From: Agaricicola taiwanensis | GTDB taxonomy: Bacteria; Pseudomonadota; Alphaproteobacteria; Rhizobiales; Methylopilaceae | Length of the DNA stretch: 64,000 nt | NCBI RefSeq assembly: GCF_014635245.1 | Contig: NZ_BMCP01000001.1 | Span: 1,302,001 to 1,366,000, forward strand | Reading direction: 5' to 3' | Part shown: one piece after another, positions 30,280 through 39,028 of the stretch | How positions within the stretch are numbered: the stretch's first letter is position 1 | Layout of the letters: every line of letters begins with the position of its first letter | The notes under the pieces: model-generated | Told to the model about the DNA's origin: nothing | The model's input: only the letters and a program-made list of their open reading frames with translations | Database searches by the model: none | Position numbers and translations under genes: made by a program

Positions 30280-31106
30280 GTGGTCCTCATCGAAATTACG
30301 TCGGCGACCGTGAGTGCGTCGCGATGCGCGGCCACATCGTGGGCCCGAATGATATGGGCGCCGGAAAGCGCCGCCGCCACATGAGCCGACAGCGTTCCGG
30401 CCAAGCGGTCATCGGGATCATTGCGGCCCGTCAGATGACCGATAAACCGCTTGCGCGAGGCGCCCACGAGAACCGGATAGCCAAGCGCCATCAGCCTGTC
30501 GAGCCGGGTGATCACGACCGGGTTCTGGTCCATGGTCTTGCCGAAGCCGATGCCGGGGTCGAGCACGATCCTGTCCTCGGCAACGCCGGCTTTGAGGGCG
30601 ATCTCCACCGAGCGCGAGAGGAAGCCGATGATGTCTTCCATGATGTCAATCCCGGCATCGGCCGCCAGCCGATTGTGCATGAGAACACAAGCCGCCTTCT
30701 GGTCGGCGGTCACCCTTGCGATATCAGGATCCCGCTGGAAACCCCAGATGTCGTTCACAATATCAGCGCCGGCTGCCAGGGCAGCCTCTGCGACGGAGGC
30801 CTTCCAGCTGTCGATCGAGAGCGGCACATGAGTTCTCTCCGCCAGCCGCCCGATAACCGGAACCACACGGGCGATTTCCTCCTCGGCGGCAACGGGCATA
30901 TGCCCGGGGCGGCTGGATTCCCCTCCGAGATCCAGAATATCGGCACCTTCAGCCGCGAGAGCGAGCGCACGGGCTTCAGCGGCATCATGGCTCGCATAAC
31001 GGCCGCCGTCGGAAAAGGAGTCCGGCGTGACGTTAACCACCCCCATGACCAAGGTGCGATCGAGGCTGATGATCCGGTCGCGTGCGCGCAGGATGCGGTG
31101 GCTCAT
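30276..31106 (-). CDS. folP: Dihydropteroate synthase FolP
   Basis: A 276-residue dihydropteroate synthase, which joins p-aminobenzoate to hydroxymethyldihydropterin pyrophosphate; it is the sulfonamide target. Both family signatures are present: MGVVNVTPDSFSDGG near 21 and LDLGGESSRPGH near 58. GASRKRFIG near 215 is the usual pterin/PABA loop. ATG at 31106 overlaps the M20 peptidase stop by four bases and gives the expected length; the frame extends 11 codons further upstream into the peptidase gene. Confidence 0.96.
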   Translation of the reverse strand: MSHRILRARDRIISLDRTLVMGVVNVTPDSFSDGGRYASHDAAEARALALAAEGADILDLGGESSRPGHMPVAAEEEIARVVPVIGRLAERTHVPLSIDSWKASVAEAALAAGADIVNDIWGFQRDPDIARVTADQKAACVLMHNRLAADAGIDIMEDIIGFLSRSVEIALKAGVAEDRIVLDPGIGFGKTMDQNPVVITRLDRLMALGYPVLVGASRKRFIGHLTGRNDPDDRLAGTLSAHVAAALSGAHIIRAHDVAAHRDALTVADVISMRTT

Positions 31107-32488
31107 GCCTTGGCCAGTGCTTCCAGGATGCGCGCCCATGAACGGATGCCTTTGTGGAAGGCCGTCAGCTCATATTTCTCGTTGGGCGAATGAATGGCGT
31201 CATCTTCCAGCGCGAAGCCGATGAGGAGGGTATCCATGCCAAGCTCTCGCTTGAAATCGGCAACGATCGGGATGGAGGCACCGCAGCCCATCAGCGCGGT
31301 GTCCTTGCCCCATTCCTCCTTGAGGGCCCGGGCGGACGCACGCAGGTCGCTGCCATCCAGGGGCTGCTGCTGGGCGGCGGCGCAGGCGAAATTACGGAAC
31401 TCCACTGTGGCATCGGAAGGCAACTGGCTTCGGATGAAGCTGCGGAAGCTGTCGCGGATCCTTTCCGGATCCTGGGTGCCGACAAGGCGGAAGGAAACCT
31501 TGGCGCTGGCCTTGCTCGGGATCACCGTCTTGGAGCCTTCGCCGATGTAGCCGCCCACGATGCCGTTGATGTCACAGGTCGGCCGCGACCAGAGCTGCTG
31601 CAGGGCGGTGCGGTCCTTCTCGCCGGCGGGAGAGGTCAGGCCCACGGCGCCGAGGAAGCTCGCGACGTCGAAGTTCAGCCCTTCCCAATTTGCCGCCACA
31701 TCGGCGGGCAGTTCCGGCACGCCCTCATAGAACCCCGGAACCGCGACGCTGTTGTTCTCGTCGTGAAGAGCCGCGAGCGCCCGGGTCAGCGCATTGATGG
31801 GATTGAGCGCCGGTCCGCCATAAAGGCCCGAGTGCAGGTCACGATTGGCGGCGGTGACGACCACCTCCTCATAGAGCAAGCCCCGCAGGGTGGTCGTGAT
31901 GCCGGGGGTGTCCTCGTTCCACTGGTTGGTGTCGCAGACAAGCGCGATCTCTGCCTTGATCTCATCGCCGTGAGTCTTGAAGAAGTCGGGAAGGCTGAGA
32001 CTTCCACATTCCTCCTCCCCCTCGATCATCACCGTGACCGCGCAGGGAAGGCTGCCGGCGGTGGTCATCCAGGCGCGGGCCGCCTCGACGAACGTGAGGA
32101 ACTGGCCTTTGTCGTCCGAGGCCCCACGCGCAACGATCCGCTGGCCGCGCGGTCCCTCCACGATCTGTGGCTCGAAGGGCGATGAGGTCCAAAGCTCCAG
32201 CGGGTCCGGCGGCTGCACATCATAGTGGCCATAGAACAGCACATGCCGCGTGGCTCCCGCCGGGCGATGATGTGCGACCACCACCGGCTGCCCCGAGGTC
32301 TCGACCAGCCTGGCATCGAAGCCAATGGTCTTGAGTTCAGCCGCCGTCCATTCCGCAGCCTTGCGGCAGTCCGCCCTATAGGCGGGATCGGCCGAGATCG
32401 ATGGAACACGCAGGATGTCCATCAGCCGGGCAAGGCTGGCCTCAAGCTCCTGGTCGATGGCGGCGAGAACCGTGGGAAGTGCGGACAT
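31103..32488 (-). CDS. M20 family metallo-dipeptidase
   Basis: A 461-residue M20/M25/M40 peptidase of the carnosinase/DapE-like group. Zinc-binding motifs appear as YGHYDVQPPD near 88, the bridging aspartate in RGASDDKGQ near 121 and the catalytic EGEEECGS near 153; a dimerisation domain fills the middle. ATG at 32488 with CGGAG upstream starts the helical N-terminus (SALPTVLAAIDQ). Its stop is coupled to folP. The substrate, a dipeptide or N-acyl amino acid, cannot be assigned, and a functional link to folate is not apparent. Confidence 0.92.
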   Translation of the reverse strand: MSALPTVLAAIDQELEASLARLMDILRVPSISADPAYRADCRKAAEWTAAELKTIGFDARLVETSGQPVVVAHHRPAGATRHVLFYGHYDVQPPDPLELWTSSPFEPQIVEGPRGQRIVARGASDDKGQFLTFVEAARAWMTTAGSLPCAVTVMIEGEEECGSLSLPDFFKTHGDEIKAEIALVCDTNQWNEDTPGITTTLRGLLYEEVVVTAANRDLHSGLYGGPALNPINALTRALAALHDENNSVAVPGFYEGVPELPADVAANWEGLNFDVASFLGAVGLTSPAGEKDRTALQQLWSRPTCDINGIVGGYIGEGSKTVIPSKASAKVSFRLVGTQDPERIRDSFRSFIRSQLPSDATVEFRNFACAAAQQQPLDGSDLRASARALKEEWGKDTALMGCGASIPIVADFKRELGMDTLLIGFALEDDAIHSPNEKYELTAFHKGIRSWARILEALAKA

Positions 32489-32567
32489 GGGCGAACTCCG
32501 TGGGTTCGAATGATAAGATATCAGCCGCAGGACAGGATGCGGGCTCGATGATGGCGGACGGACGTCG

Positions 32568-33161
32568 CTACCTCGGCGGATTGCAGCAGCCGGAGCGGAC
32601 CTCGCCATCGCGCCTGATGACGATCACGTTGAACAGGAAATTCGTATCGGACATGCCGTCGGAACACAGCGGGTCCCGCGCCAAAACGACGCGCTCCACG
32701 GTGCCCCGTCCGAAGGTCATGGCCCAGGCCGTGAGATTGTTGCGGCTGGCGCGTGCGTCCGTGATGGGAAGGCGCTCGTCGATGTCTGTGCCGATCTCCC
32801 GATAGAGCGCGGTCTTCTTGTCAAAGACCAGCGACCAGAAAGGTTCGGTGCCGCGGCATTCCAGCGGCATCGGCGGCTCATTGCCGGCATAGGTGAGTGA
32901 CGCACCGAGGAAGCGGGCGGCGACCCAGCCTTCCTTGTCGAAGTAGCGGACTTTCACCCAGTCATCGCGCCGTTCCATGACCTCGATGTTGGAAGCGTAG
33001 GAAGGAAGAGCGCGGATGATGGGTGCATCCTCCTTGGGCTCCGCGCGCATGTTGAGCGTGTCCCAGGACGGCACATCCACCACCTGTGCGCGTTCCTGCG
33101 CCTGTGCGGGAACGAGCGACAGGACAATCAACAAACACGCCAGAGCCGCGATAGACTTCAT
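32568..33161 (-). CDS. Secreted bacterial SH3-domain protein
   Basis: A 197-residue exported protein. A signal peptide covers about residues 1-21 (cleavage after AQA). An SH3b domain follows (LNMRAEPKEDAPIIRALP then VMERRDDWVKVRYFDKEGWV, residues about 35-85). The C-terminal half starts with LECRGTEPFWSLVFD and resembles the uncharacterised COG3650-type domain. Cysteines near the ends could form a disulfide in the periplasm. It overlaps the stop of the HerA-like gene by four bases. SH3b domains often bind peptidoglycan, so a cell-wall role is possible but not shown. Confidence 0.85.
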   Translation of the reverse strand: MKSIAALACLLIVLSLVPAQAQERAQVVDVPSWDTLNMRAEPKEDAPIIRALPSYASNIEVMERRDDWVKVRYFDKEGWVAARFLGASLTYAGNEPPMPLECRGTEPFWSLVFDKKTALYREIGTDIDERLPITDARASRNNLTAWAMTFGRGTVERVVLARDPLCSDGMSDTNFLFNVIVIRRDGEVRSGCCNPPR

Positions 33162-34705
33162 CGACGCAACATGCTCCCGAGGACGCCGCGAACGATCGCA
33201 CGTCCGACAGACCCGCCGACAGAACCCGCAAGTTGCTTACCCACATTGGCCGCAACCTGACCTGCCGTGCGATTGACAACGATCCGTGTAACGTCGCGGG
33301 TGATGGATTGGGTCGGGGTCAGCCGCTCGCCGCGCTTGCGATTGATGCCGAACAGGGTGCCAAGCAGGCCGCCGATGCCGCTGGTCGAGGCCTCCTCTTC
33401 GGCCTGCGCGGCAACGGTAGCATCCTGCGCCTTTTTCGCAAGGAGCTCATAGGCGGATTCCCGGTCGACCTCATCATCGTAGTGGCCGGCCACCGGGCTG
33501 TTCGCCATCAGGGCCTGCCGCTCCTGCAGCGTGATCGGGCCAAGCTTGGCCGCCGGCGGACGGATCAGCGTGCGCTCCACCACGGAAGGCGCGCCCTTCA
33601 CCTCAAGCACCGAGACCAGTGCTTCGCCAACGCCCAGTTGCGTGATCACATCTTCGGTCTTGAAGGCCGGGTTGGGCCGGAAGGTTTCCGCAGCCGCCTT
33701 GACCGCCTTCTGTTCCCGCGGCGTGTAAGCCCGCAGCGCATGCTGCACCCTGTTGCCGAGCTGCGCCGCGACCGTATCCAGCACATCGATCGGATTCTGG
33801 GTCACGAAATAGATCCCGACGCCCTTGGAGCGGATCAGTCGCACCACTTGCTCGACCTTCTCAAGAAGGGCGGGAGGTGCCTCGTCGAAAAGGAGATGCG
33901 CTTCATCGAAGAAGAAGACCGCTTTCGGTTTTTCCGGATCGCCCACCTCGGGCAGTTGCTCGAAGAGCTCTGACATCAGCCACAGAAGGAACGTGGCGTA
34001 GAGCCGGGGACTTTGCATCAGTTTGTCGGCGGCCAGGATCGAGACCATGCCACGGCCGTCGTTGGTGACACGCATGAGATCGCTGATCTGCAAAGCCGGC
34101 TCGGCGAAGAATTTCTGCCCGCCCTGGTTTTCCAGAACGAGCAACTGCCGCTGAATGGCGCCGACGGAAGCCTTGGCGACATTGCCATAGAGTTTCGATA
34201 GCTCACCGGCATTTTCCGCCACATAGGTGAGGATCGACTGGAGGTCCTTGAGATCAAGCAGGAGAAGGCCCTGGTCGTCGGCCGCGCGGAAGGCGATGTT
34301 GAGGACGCCTTCCTGCGCTTCGCTCAAGTTCATCATGCGCGCGAGAAGGAGCGGGCCCATCTCCGAAATGGTGGCGCGGATGGGATGGCCCTGCTCACCG
34401 AACAGATCCCAGAAAATGACCGGGAACTTGTCGTGGACGTAGGGCGAAAGTTCGATCTCCTGAGCGCGCTTGACGAGAAAGTCCTTGTCCTCGCCCACCG
34501 CGGCGATGCCGGACAGGTCGCCCTTGATGTCAGCCGCAAAAACAGGAACACCCGCGTTGGAGAACGCCTCCGCGAGGATTTGAAGGGTCACCGTCTTGCC
34601 CGTTCCCGTGGCGCCGGTGATCAGGCCATGCCGGTTGGCGAGCGGCAGATTGAGAAACTCGGCCTTGGTACTTTTGCCGATAAAGATCGCGTCGTCCCGA
34701 TCCAT
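33158..34705 (-). CDS. HerA-like ATPase (DUF853 / YjgR family)
   Basis: A 515-residue P-loop ATPase of the HerA/FtsK superfamily, DUF853 type. Walker A is GATGTGKT near residue 32 and Walker B is AVFFFDEAHLLF near 270; RPNPAFKTEDVI and a Gly-rich C-terminus ending in a VGRAIVRGVLGSML segment are typical of the family. ATG at 34705 (MDRDDAIFIGKS) is preferred to upstream in-frame starts. It begins a minus-strand chain reaching to the GFA gene. The family is widespread but its cellular role is unsettled; DNA translocation is inferred only from the fold. Confidence 0.92.
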   Translation of the reverse strand: MDRDDAIFIGKSTKAEFLNLPLANRHGLITGATGTGKTVTLQILAEAFSNAGVPVFAADIKGDLSGIAAVGEDKDFLVKRAQEIELSPYVHDKFPVIFWDLFGEQGHPIRATISEMGPLLLARMMNLSEAQEGVLNIAFRAADDQGLLLLDLKDLQSILTYVAENAGELSKLYGNVAKASVGAIQRQLLVLENQGGQKFFAEPALQISDLMRVTNDGRGMVSILAADKLMQSPRLYATFLLWLMSELFEQLPEVGDPEKPKAVFFFDEAHLLFDEAPPALLEKVEQVVRLIRSKGVGIYFVTQNPIDVLDTVAAQLGNRVQHALRAYTPREQKAVKAAAETFRPNPAFKTEDVITQLGVGEALVSVLEVKGAPSVVERTLIRPPAAKLGPITLQERQALMANSPVAGHYDDEVDRESAYELLAKKAQDATVAAQAEEEASTSGIGGLLGTLFGINRKRGERLTPTQSITRDVTRIVVNRTAGQVAANVGKQLAGSVGGSVGRAIVRGVLGSMLRR

Positions 34706-34853
34706 CACCCGTGAATCTCCCTCCCAGAACCGATGCATGTGTTTATAGGCGAAGCCATAAAACATCGCTATGGCCCCGCGCTTGTGTTTTGCCCTGTTCC
34801 ACGCTCAGTATCGCGCCGGGCGATCGAGCCCGCAGGTGAAAGGGAGACGTCGC

Positions 34854-35210
34854 ATGCAGGAACTGTTGGAGCGTATGATGGGCAATGCGGGCATCGACCG
34901 CGCGTTGGCGGAAAAAGCACTGGTCATCATCCTCGACTTCCTGAACAAGGAGGCCCCGCAGGACGCCGTGGGAAAGCTTCTGGAAGCGCTCCCTGAGGCC
35001 AAGCCCCTCGTGGGGCAGGACAGCGGCGGTTTCGGCCTCGGCGGCTTCGGCGCGATGGGCGCCCTCAACGAAATGACCGCGGCCGGCCTTTCCATGGAGC
35101 AGGTCCAGACGGTCACCCGGACAGTGATCGATTTCGCGCGCGAGAAGCTTGGCGAGGATGAGGTCGGCCGCATTGTCGGTGCGATACCCGGCCTGAGCGC
35201 CTTCATCTGA
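34854..35210 (+). CDS. Small helical protein, DUF2267/DUF2780-like
   Basis: A 118-residue protein without signal peptide or membrane segment. Two helical halves (MQELLERMMGNAGIDRALAE and MEQVQTVTRTVIDFAREKLG) flank a Gly/Phe-rich linker (GGFGLGGFGAMGA). The pattern of a repeated four-helix hairpin with AIPGL near the end resembles DUF2267/DUF2780 proteins. ATG at 34854 follows AGGGAGACG; the longer frame from 34770 has a basic, non-conserved leader that overlaps the divergent promoter region. It ends just before a terminator. Function unknown. Confidence 0.65.
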   Translation: MQELLERMMGNAGIDRALAEKALVIILDFLNKEAPQDAVGKLLEALPEAKPLVGQDSGGFGLGGFGAMGALNEMTAAGLSMEQVQTVTRTVIDFAREKLGEDEVGRIVGAIPGLSAFI

Positions 35211-35217
35211 GGAAAGC

Positions 35218-35248
35218 ACGGCCGGCCTGTTGCAAGCCGGCCGTTTTC
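35218..35248 (+). terminator. Rho-independent terminator
   Basis: ACGGCCGGC (35218-35226) pairs perfectly with GCCGGCCGT (35236-35244) around a nine-base loop, followed by TTTC, eight bases after the preceding stop codon. Confidence 0.82.
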
Positions 35249-35385
35249 ACTTTCGTCATGAAGGATGCGTCTCAAAGGATCTGTGCCCACTGAAGACGGC
35301 AAGTGCATATCTGGCTGACGCGACGGTGAAGCGGCGATCGCGCATATTGCGGTTATCCTGACCGCCCGTCTTGTCGGAGGTTGCC

Positions 35386-36135
35386 ATGATCCGCCTGCTG
35401 ACCGTTATTCTCACGCTTCTCGTATCGCTTGCTTCATCGCCTGTCCGAGCGCAGCAGCCGGCCGTGGATGTCGCCCTTGTGCTTCTCGCCGACGGATCGG
35501 GGTCCATCGATCCGGAAGAATTTCAATTGCAGCGCGCGGGCTATGCCGATGCCATCGCAAGCCCGGATGTGCTGAGCGCCATCGCATCCAACGCCCACGG
35601 CCGGATTGCCGTGGCCTTCGTGGACTGGGGAGGCCCGCAATCACAGGACGTGGTCCTGGACTGGACGATCATCGACGGCGAAGCGAGCGCCAAGGCGTTT
35701 GGTGACAAATTACGCGCCGCTCCTAAGAAGACCACCGGTTACAATTCCATCTCCAACGCGATCGGCGTGGCGATGCAGCTCCTCGCCCGCGCGCCCCAGG
35801 CCGAGCGTCAGGTGATCGATGTTTCCGGAGATGGGCCAAACATCGGGGGACGCGCGATACACGAGGCAAGGGACGAGGCCGTTGCCAAGGGCATTATCAT
35901 CAATGCCCTTGCGATCCGGGCGGAAGGAAGCACCACCGCCTGGTCGTCCCGCCGTGTTCCGCTTGAGGACTACTACCGAGACAACGTCATCGGCGGACCC
36001 GGCGCATTCGTCGAGATTGCCCGCGACCGGGCGGGCCTCAAGGAGGCGGTCCGGCGCAAGCTGATCCAGGAAATCGCGTTTTTACCCGCACCTGCGCCGC
36101 ATGCTGCATCCGAACGGCCGCATTCGGCGTTATAG
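35386..36135 (+). CDS. DUF1194 von Willebrand factor A-like exported protein
   Basis: About 249 residues. A signal peptide ends after residue 22 or 23 (VRAQQ). The domain begins VDVALVLLADGSGSIDPEEF, with the MIDAS pattern DGSGS, and later VIDVSGDGPNIGG, which is the metal-site continuation seen in DUF1194 proteins. The C-terminal tail is Pro/Ala/His-rich. ATG at 35386 starts the signal peptide; a codon 15 bases upstream is also in frame. Likely periplasmic, with protein-binding by analogy to other vWA folds. Two small cysteine-rich exported proteins follow on the same strand. Confidence 0.88.
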   Translation: MIRLLTVILTLLVSLASSPVRAQQPAVDVALVLLADGSGSIDPEEFQLQRAGYADAIASPDVLSAIASNAHGRIAVAFVDWGGPQSQDVVLDWTIIDGEASAKAFGDKLRAAPKKTTGYNSISNAIGVAMQLLARAPQAERQVIDVSGDGPNIGGRAIHEARDEAVAKGIIINALAIRAEGSTTAWSSRRVPLEDYYRDNVIGGPGAFVEIARDRAGLKEAVRRKLIQEIAFLPAPAPHAASERPHSAL

Positions 36136-36158
36136 AAGGCGAAAATGCGGAGCGTGAG

Positions 36159-36509
36159 ATGAGACATGGAACCTCGGCCTTCATTGTCGTTGGCCTGTTG
36201 CTGGCCGGCGGCACGGCATGCACCCAGACCAATTCGTCCGTTGCGCCTCGCGAGGGGATGATGTGCGAGGTGCCGGACGAGAACCTGTGGTGGGGCCGCT
36301 TCTCCGGCGGCCGGGAGATAAGCTCCTCCTTCGACAGCGATTCTCTCGAGCGCTATACCGAGGAACGTTGTTTTACCACCCGAGCGCAATGCCAGCGCTG
36401 GCTTTATGATCTGAAGAGTGCTTATGGCTTTGCCCCAGAGTGGAACGAATGCCGACGGGGCTATCAGCCGGGTGTGCCGGTCAAGCCTTGGTATGCTCCC
36501 GGGCAGTGA
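36159..36509 (+). CDS. Small cysteine-rich exported protein, tandem paralog A
   Basis: A 116-residue protein with an N-terminal hydrophobic segment ending in GGTAC, which could be a weak lipobox (the cysteine at 21), so it is either a lipoprotein or secreted. Four cysteines in the mature part (MMCEV, ERCFT, AQCQRW, NECRRGYQPG) and the motif WWGRFSGG match the next gene position by position. Two more shared blocks are the RxxCxxWL and CRxGYxPGxxVxxW motifs. It lies 23 bases after the DUF1194 gene. I do not recognise the family. The four conserved cysteines suggest two disulfide bonds in the envelope. Confidence 0.75.
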   Translation: MRHGTSAFIVVGLLLAGGTACTQTNSSVAPREGMMCEVPDENLWWGRFSGGREISSSFDSDSLERYTEERCFTTRAQCQRWLYDLKSAYGFAPEWNECRRGYQPGVPVKPWYAPGQ

Positions 36510-36525
36510 CGCGAGGAGATTTGAA

Positions 36526-36927
36526 ATGAAACACCTGATCCTAGCTTCCGCTGTGGTCGCTTCGCTGCTGCCGAGCGTCGCTTCGGCCGCCAGCAACCCC
36601 ATCGGAGGAGCCGTGGAAAATTTCATCACGATCCGTCCTGCCGAAGGCGTGCCGGATCCGCGTTCCTACGGCGGCGTGAACGACTGCCGCACCGCGCCGG
36701 GCGAGGCTTGGTGGGGGCGGTTTGCCGGTGGCAGCGGTGATGGAGGTCGCAACGCCGGCGTTCGTATGCAGACCAGCGAAGGGTGTTTCCCGAACCGAAA
36801 CGCCTGCTTGTCCTGGCTACGGGCCATGAAGTCCAAGTTCGGTTTTTACCCAGTCTACAATCAATGCCGCGCCGGTTACGAGCCGGGCGCTTCGGTGCCG
36901 GCGTGGTGGTCGCCGCAATCAGATTGA
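36526..36927 (+). CDS. Small cysteine-rich exported protein, tandem paralog B
   Basis: A 133-residue protein with a clear signal peptide (residues 1-22, cleavage ASA). ATG at 36526 follows GAGGAGATTTGAA, a strong ribosome site. Residues about 54-128 repeat the pattern of the preceding gene: NDCRTAP, WWGRFAGG, SEGCFPNRNACLSWL, KFGFYPVYNQCRAGYEPG and a tryptophan-rich end. It begins 16 bases after paralog A, so the pair looks like a local duplication in one operon with the DUF1194 gene. A terminator follows at once. Function unknown. Confidence 0.78.
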   Translation: MKHLILASAVVASLLPSVASAASNPIGGAVENFITIRPAEGVPDPRSYGGVNDCRTAPGEAWWGRFAGGSGDGGRNAGVRMQTSEGCFPNRNACLSWLRAMKSKFGFYPVYNQCRAGYEPGASVPAWWSPQSD

Positions 36928-36932
36928 TAAAT

Positions 36933-36961
36933 AAAAAACGGGGCGTTCAGCCCCGTTTTTT
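36933..36961 (+). terminator. Bidirectional terminator between paralog B and sodB
   Basis: CGGGGC (36939-36944) pairs with GCCCCG (36950-36955), extended by six A residues against six T residues. Runs on both sides let it stop transcription from the left (paralog B) and from the right (sodB). Confidence 0.9.
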
Positions 36962-36972
36962 CAAGCGCCGAT

Positions 36973-37569
36973 TCAGACGGCCTCGCCGTACAGTTTTTCG
37001 ACATATTCCCAGTTCACAAGGTTCTCGATGAAGGCCTTGAGGTAATCGGGACGCCGGTTGCGATAGTCGATGTAATAGGAGTGTTCCCAAACGTCGACAC
37101 CCAGGATGGGTGTTGCGCCGTGCACCAGCGGACTTTCGCCGTTCGGCGTTTTCATGATCTCAAGCTTGCCGTTCTTGACGGCGAGCCAAGCCCAGCCGGA
37201 TCCGAACTGAGTGGCCCCTGCCTGAATGAAGTCTTCCTTGAACTTGTCGAAGGAACCGATGTCCTCCTCGATCTTCTTGGCGATGGCTGCCGGCGCGGCG
37301 CCGCCGCCGTTCGGCTTCATCCAGTTCCAGAAGTGCAGGTGGTTGTAGTGCTGGCCGGCGTTGTTAAACAGCGGCTGGTTCTTGCCGTAGGAGCCTTTGA
37401 CAATCTCTTCGAGGCTCTTGCCGGCAAGCTCGGACCCTTCGAGAAGCTTGTTGCCGGTTGTAACATAAGCATTGTGGTGCTTGTCGTGATGGAACTCGAG
37501 CGTCTCAGCCGACATATATGGTTGAAGCGCGTCATATGCGTAGGGAAGGTCGGGCAGTTTGAAAGTCAT
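36973..37569 (-). CDS. sodB: Superoxide dismutase, Fe/Mn family (Fe-type features)
   Basis: A 198-residue superoxide dismutase that converts superoxide to oxygen and hydrogen peroxide in the cytoplasm. Metal ligands are H27 (FHHDKHH), H77 (QHYNHLHFW) and the aspartate and histidine of DVWEHSYYIDY near 161-165. Glutamine at position 73 in NNAGQHYNH is the outer-sphere residue placement of iron enzymes; manganese enzymes normally have glycine there. ATG at 37569 follows CGGAGATTTTCC. The frame is open upstream to 37713, but that part is not related to the family and overlaps the divergent gene. Confidence 0.96.
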   Translation of the reverse strand: MTFKLPDLPYAYDALQPYMSAETLEFHHDKHHNAYVTTGNKLLEGSELAGKSLEEIVKGSYGKNQPLFNNAGQHYNHLHFWNWMKPNGGGAAPAAIAKKIEEDIGSFDKFKEDFIQAGATQFGSGWAWLAVKNGKLEIMKTPNGESPLVHGATPILGVDVWEHSYYIDYRNRRPDYLKAFIENLVNWEYVEKLYGEAV

Positions 37570-37690
37570 GGAAAATCTCCGGGAGTCGCGGATGGACCGG
37601 GGCTTTCGCCGGACGGGCGGGTAACATGCTCTACATAGGCAAGGTTCCTGTCGTCGGCAACACGGCATATCCATATAAGGGAGCAATATC

Positions 37691-38947
37691 ATGACCGTTG
37701 TGCTGACCGCCATCGGCGTCCTTTTGGCACTCTGGGGATTTTACGTCGTGGCCCTGTTTGATGGCATTGCAGCCGTTGATATGGGCTCTCGGATTATCGT
37801 GGGTGCGGCCGTGGTCCTGGGGTTCGCTGCGATCACGCGAGCCGTCGATCGATTGCGCCGCGACCTCGTGAAAGCCGCCGAACCTCATGCGGAGCCGCAG
37901 CTTTCCGTGTTGTCGCCTGAGCCGGACGTGCCGAGCGTTGCGCCTGAACTGCCGGAGGAAAAGAGCCAACCCATCACGCCACCTCCCGTTGCGGTCGAAA
38001 GACCGGTGCCGCCGTTGCAGGCACCCACACAGTCTCCTGCGCCCATGGCTCCCAGGGTACCCGTTGCTGCAGGCCCAGTGGCGCCGGCTCCATCTGCGTC
38101 CGCAGAGGCACGATCCGAGCGGTCGCCTTTCGCGCCGCCGCGCGTGGAGCTTGCCGAGCGCCCCGTACCGGATTTTCTGACGCGGCGCCCGGCCGCGGTG
38201 GCGGCCACTGCGGCAGGGGCGGCCGTAGCAGCATCCGCTGCGGCAACACCACCGAGGCCCGACGATAACAAGGGCGGCGGGGAGCCATCGTTGTTGAGAG
38301 AGGGCACGCTCAACGGGGTCAATTACCGCTTCTTTTCCGATGGCTCCGTCGAGGCTGAAGGCCGGGATGGCCCGCATCGCTATGCGTCCGTCGATGAGCT
38401 GCGGGAGGAGATCCTTGCACGCCGCGGGCCGGAGGCCTCTCCCGTCTCAGCCGCGGCCGCGGACCAGCGGAAGGACGCGTCGGAAGAGGTCGCTCCCCGC
38501 CCGTTCGAGCCACTCGTAAACGACCATGTCGGCCGTGACGATCTGGGCGCCGTGGCGGGCGAGCCGGTCGAACGCGATATCCCGGTCGTGCGTCCGCCGC
38601 GAGCCGACACCATCGGCAACGATCGCGACATCGCTCCCTCTCTTGATGAGGTCGACCGCGGTCTGCAGGACACAGATGTGAGCTTCGAGCCCGCAGATCA
38701 CGACCTGGCGCCGGCCCTCGATATTGAGTTCGAGGATACGTTCGAGGACGACGGGCTCTTTGAGAGCCGAGAAGGCGAGTTTGGGTATGATGAGCCCGAG
38801 CCCGCTCCGGAGCGTGGCGATCGTTGGTCCGAGGCCCTCCGGATGTTGCTCCGTCGCGATCGTGGGAACCCCGATCAGACTGGCGACGTCGAGGAGGAAC
38901 CGGGTCGTGCCGACGACGGCCTCGATATCGGGAACGGCCGCCGCTAG
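37691..38947 (+). CDS. Membrane-anchored Pro/Ala-rich protein of unknown function
   Basis: The frame encodes 418 residues. Residues 1-20 and 33-48 form two hydrophobic segments; a long Pro/Ala/Glu-rich linker spans about 60-195; a compact segment around 205-240 (GTLNGVNYRFFSDGSVEAE, then RYASVDELREEIL) looks like the conserved part. From about residue 253 on, the frame runs exactly codon-opposite to the isochorismatase-like gene for 501 bases and has no stop until 38945. That acidic tail may be a consequence of the overlap rather than a selected sequence. ATG at 37691 opens a good membrane helix. Not recognised. Confidence 0.6.
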   Translation: MTVVLTAIGVLLALWGFYVVALFDGIAAVDMGSRIIVGAAVVLGFAAITRAVDRLRRDLVKAAEPHAEPQLSVLSPEPDVPSVAPELPEEKSQPITPPPVAVERPVPPLQAPTQSPAPMAPRVPVAAGPVAPAPSASAEARSERSPFAPPRVELAERPVPDFLTRRPAAVAATAAGAAVAASAAATPPRPDDNKGGGEPSLLREGTLNGVNYRFFSDGSVEAEGRDGPHRYASVDELREEILARRGPEASPVSAAAADQRKDASEEVAPRPFEPLVNDHVGRDDLGAVAGEPVERDIPVVRPPRADTIGNDRDIAPSLDEVDRGLQDTDVSFEPADHDLAPALDIEFEDTFEDDGLFESREGEFGYDEPEPAPERGDRWSEALRMLLRRDRGNPDQTGDVEEEPGRADDGLDIGNGRR

Positions 38948-39028
38948 CCGTTCCTGAGCATCGACGACCAGAAGAAGAGAGCTGCCCGCGACGAGCAGCC
39001 CTGCTTGCGAAGGCTCAGGTCTGTTCAT
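38447..39028 (-). CDS. Isochorismatase-like cysteine hydrolase
   Basis: A 193-residue protein of the isochorismatase/nicotinamidase fold. The N-terminal catalytic aspartate lies in [10 protein letters not shown] near residue 24, the lysine is in PKLAFSALK near 85, and the nucleophile cysteine is in [12 protein letters not shown] near 118. It lacks the C-terminal carrier domain of siderophore enzymes. ATG at 39028 overlaps the msrB stop by 14 bases, so the two are co-transcribed. Substrate unknown; many such proteins are annotated only as hydrolases. The gene is fully covered on the opposite strand by the tail of the Pro/Ala-rich protein. Confidence 0.9.
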   Translation of the reverse strand: MNRPEPSQAGLLVAGSSLLLVVDAQERLAAAVPDIEAVVGTTRFLLDVASLIGVPTIATEQHPEGLGPTIATLRSGLGLIIPKLAFSALKEPVVLERILELNIEGRRQVVICGLEAHICVLQTAVDLIKRGSDVAIVADGVGSRRTHDRDIAFDRLARHGAQIVTADMVVYEWLERAGSDLFRRVLPLVRGRG

